Assembly (NCBI GenBank): GCA_903845455.1
Contig: CAIMXN010000169.1
Location: 1-8,268 of the forward strand
Source: an uncultured beta proteobacterium
GTDB taxonomy: Bacteria > Pseudomonadota > Gammaproteobacteria > Burkholderiales > Burkholderiaceae
Reading direction: 5' to 3'
Length of the DNA stretch: 8,268 nucleotides
The notes beneath the pieces were generated by a model. That model did no database searches. It saw nothing but the letters and a program-made list of their open reading frames with translations, and was not told where the DNA came from. Shown in pieces: positions 6,627-8,268 of this stretch (its first letter is position 1; each line of letters starts with the position of its first letter). The position numbers and the translations under genes are program-made.

Positions 6627-7873
6627 GCCTGGCGTCGATGATCATGAATAGTCTGGGCTACAGCCTGAGCAACTAGCAGACCAGTTGGGCGGCGCAGGGT
6701 TTCATGCATTTGCGTAAAACGTTCTTTTAATTGAGCGACCTTCACAGGCTTATTGAGCCAATCTATAACGGCATCCGCCAGTTTTTCAGGAGTGGCATCA
6801 TCTTGCAGTAGCTCAGGCACAACAAACTCCCCCGACAAAATATTCGGTAAGCCAACATAGGGTAAATAAGCCTGGCGTTTCATGATTTGTGCCGTTAACC
6901 AAGGCACCTTATAAGAAATCACCATCGGCTTCTTCCATAGCGCAGCTTGTAAGGTCGCAGTACCACTGGCAATCAATACGGCGTCACAGGCTTCCAAGAC
7001 AGCATCGGCCTCACCCTCCAATAAATGAATCTGAATATCGGGATTTTGTTTCTTGGTCTGTTGCAATAGATGCTCGAGAGGTTCGCGCAAACGAGGCGTA
7101 GCAACCGGAATTAAAAAAACCAACTTTTCACCCTGGATCCGCTCAGCTAATATTTGCATGGTCTCAAAAAAAATGGGGGCAATATGCTCAATCTCTGAAC
7201 CACGACTACCCGGTAAAACTGCAATGACTTTTCCGCCAAGCGCCTCTGGTGAAATCTGTAAAAGGTCAGCAATGCGTTGTCTTGCCATTCCTGTATTCGG
7301 CTCTAGAGGAATATCACTCGCCAATGGATGGCCTACATAGGTAGCTGACACCCCTGCACGCTCATAAATTTCTGTTTCAAATGGGAAGATGCACAACATC
7401 CGCTCAACAGCCTGTGCAATTTTTTTAATCCGCCCTCCTCGCCATGCCCAAATCGAAGGAGAGACTAGATGCAATGTCGGAATGCCTGCCTTACGAAGCT
7501 GGAGCTCAACCCCTAGATTAAAGTCAGGGGCATCGATACCTAGATAAACATCTGGACGGTCTTCTGTTAATAGATTTGCAATGAGCTCTCGACGCAGCTT
7601 CAAAATAGCTGGCAGCTGTTTAATAGCCTCAACATAGCCTCGCACGCTTAAGGTTTCCATTGGCCAATCGGAACGCATCCCCTCTGCTTGCATGCGCGGA
7701 CCGCCAATACCATACACCTCCAAACCAGACATGTCTGGAATTTGATTTAAGGCACTTAATACAGGGGCAGCTAGCAAGTCGCCAGAAGGTTCGCCAGCTA
7801 CGCAGGCTAATTTAGGCAAAGCCAACCTATCGCTATCGAATAATGCCGCGCGTGGAAGCGGCAATAAAGTCAT
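6623..7873 (-). CDS. lpxB: Lipid-A-disaccharide synthase
   Basis: LpxB is a peripheral inner-membrane glycosyltransferase that joins UDP-2,3-diacylglucosamine and lipid X into the beta-1,6 lipid A disaccharide. Family signatures run in order: VAGEPSGDLLA (25-35), GIGGPRMQAEGM (55-66), LGIDAPDFNLG (111-121) containing the conserved Asp of the active site, SPSIWAWRGGRIKKI (138-152), YVGHPLASD (179-187), LPGSRGSEI (220-228) and ASGTATLQAAL (302-312). The ATG at 7873 gives 416 residues, longer than E. coli LpxB (382), and overlaps lpxA by 41 bp. Within that overlap the lpxA frame encodes its conserved ending, so the first 13 LpxB residues may not be real. A TTG at 7819, six bases after an AGG, would give 398 residues. 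The identity is secure; the start is not. Confidence 0.95.
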   Translation of the reverse strand: MTLLPLPRAALFDSDRLALPKLACVAGEPSGDLLAAPVLSALNQIPDMSGLEVYGIGGPRMQAEGMRSDWPMETLSVRGYVEAIKQLPAILKLRRELIANLLTEDRPDVYLGIDAPDFNLGVELQLRKAGIPTLHLVSPSIWAWRGGRIKKIAQAVERMLCIFPFETEIYERAGVSATYVGHPLASDIPLEPNTGMARQRIADLLQISPEALGGKVIAVLPGSRGSEIEHIAPIFFETMQILAERIQGEKLVFLIPVATPRLREPLEHLLQQTKKQNPDIQIHLLEGEADAVLEACDAVLIASGTATLQAALWKKPMVISYKVPWLTAQIMKRQAYLPYVGLPNILSGEFVVPELLQDDATPEKLADAVIDWLNKPVKVAQLKERFTQMHETLRRPTGLLVAQAVAQTIHDHRRQA

Positions 7874-8268
7874 GGAACTCAGTCAGCTTTTCTGCGGAAG
7901 CGGCATCAGCTGCACTATCAACAACCATCTTCTGAATTTCTACTTTTGCTTCTTCAAAACTCATACCATCTTTGTAAAGTACTTTGTAAGCTTGCCGTAA
8001 AGCAGCGATTGTTTCACTTGAAAAGCCGCGGCGCTTTAAGCCTTCAACATTAATACCATGAGGAGAGGCTTTATCGCCAGCTGCAATCACAAATGGTGGA
8101 ATATCCTGAACTAGGATCGAGCCGCCACCCAGCATGGCATGCTGGCCAATCCGCACAAATTGATGTACCCCAGACATACCACCCATAATGGCCCAGTCAT
8201 CTACTTGTACATGGCCTGCAATTTGCGCATTACTTGAGAAGATGGTGTGATTGCCAATTTGGCAATCA
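7833..8268 (-). CDS. lpxA: UDP-N-acetylglucosamine acyltransferase, N-terminus outside window
   Basis: LpxA transfers a 3-hydroxyacyl chain from acyl carrier protein to UDP-GlcNAc, the first step of lipid A synthesis, as a cytoplasmic homotrimer. Only the last 144 codons are here, running in from the right edge. The visible part starts at DCQIGNH, one residue after the expected catalytic His (E. coli His125), so that residue lies just outside. Remaining landmarks match E. coli: the end of the left-handed beta helix (AGHVQVDDWAIMGGMSGVHQF, with both conserved His), INVEGLKRRGF at the start of the helical C-terminal domain, and the terminal STRGIIR. The C-terminal domain is several residues longer than in E. 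coli, in a stretch with SAADAASAEK. The gene is first in the visible part of the operon, and its 3' end overlaps the putative lpxB ATG. Confidence 0.96.
   Translation of the reverse strand, partial: DCQIGNHTIFSSNAQIAGHVQVDDWAIMGGMSGVHQFVRIGQHAMLGGGSILVQDIPPFVIAAGDKASPHGINVEGLKRRGFSSETIAALRQAYKVLYKDGMSFEEAKVEIQKMVVDSAADAASAEKLTEFHDFIAASTRGIIR

Noticed and set aside
6208..7340. Plus-strand open frames of 147, 70 and 95 residues opposite rnhB and lpxB
   Set aside because: They lie antisense to genes with full sets of family motifs, have no ribosome sites I can see and read as low-complexity shadow translations.

Overview
The window looks like a stretch of core chromosome from a moderate-GC betaproteobacterium of the Burkholderiales. 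A Polynucleobacter-like organism is my best guess, from the protein flavour and the gene order ppsA / ppsR / RNA methyltransferase / rnhB / lpxB / lpxA. That assignment is inference from recognisable proteins, not a database match.

Left part (1-3097): the 3'-truncated phosphoenolpyruvate synthase gene ppsA lies on the minus strand and runs off the left edge. It is divergent from ppsR, on the plus strand, which encodes the bifunctional kinase/phosphorylase that switches PEP synthase off and on. The two share a 106-bp intergenic region. Together they form an enzyme-plus-dedicated-regulator pair at the entrance to gluconeogenesis.

Middle (3098-5208): ppsR converges on a minus-strand gene for a secreted, metal-dependent amidohydrolase of the YtcJ/NfdA-like (Amidohydro_3) type. 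Between the two stop codons lie two strong hairpins. One has a UUCG loop and a T tract on the minus strand and is a convincing intrinsic terminator for the amidohydrolase. Upstream of the amidohydrolase is a 223-bp AT-rich gap that probably holds its promoter and carries an 11-bp inverted repeat. This gene is the only one here without an obvious link to its neighbours and is the likely accessory element.

Right part (5209-8268): a tightly packed minus-strand operon, read lpxA (5' truncated by the window edge) - lpxB - rnhB - SpoU/TrmH-type RNA methyltransferase. Two junctions are 4-bp ATGA overlaps. The lpxA/lpxB junction overlaps by 41 bp if the annotated-style ATG is used. LpxA and LpxB perform the first and the disaccharide-forming steps of lipid A synthesis. 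RNase HII and the methyltransferase are nucleic-acid housekeeping enzymes carried in the same transcript.

I found no tRNA, rRNA, CRISPR array, insertion sequence, prophage or defence genes. Nothing here amounts to a new biological system. The most useful second looks are the amidohydrolase and its promoter region, the lpxB start, and the convergent terminator.
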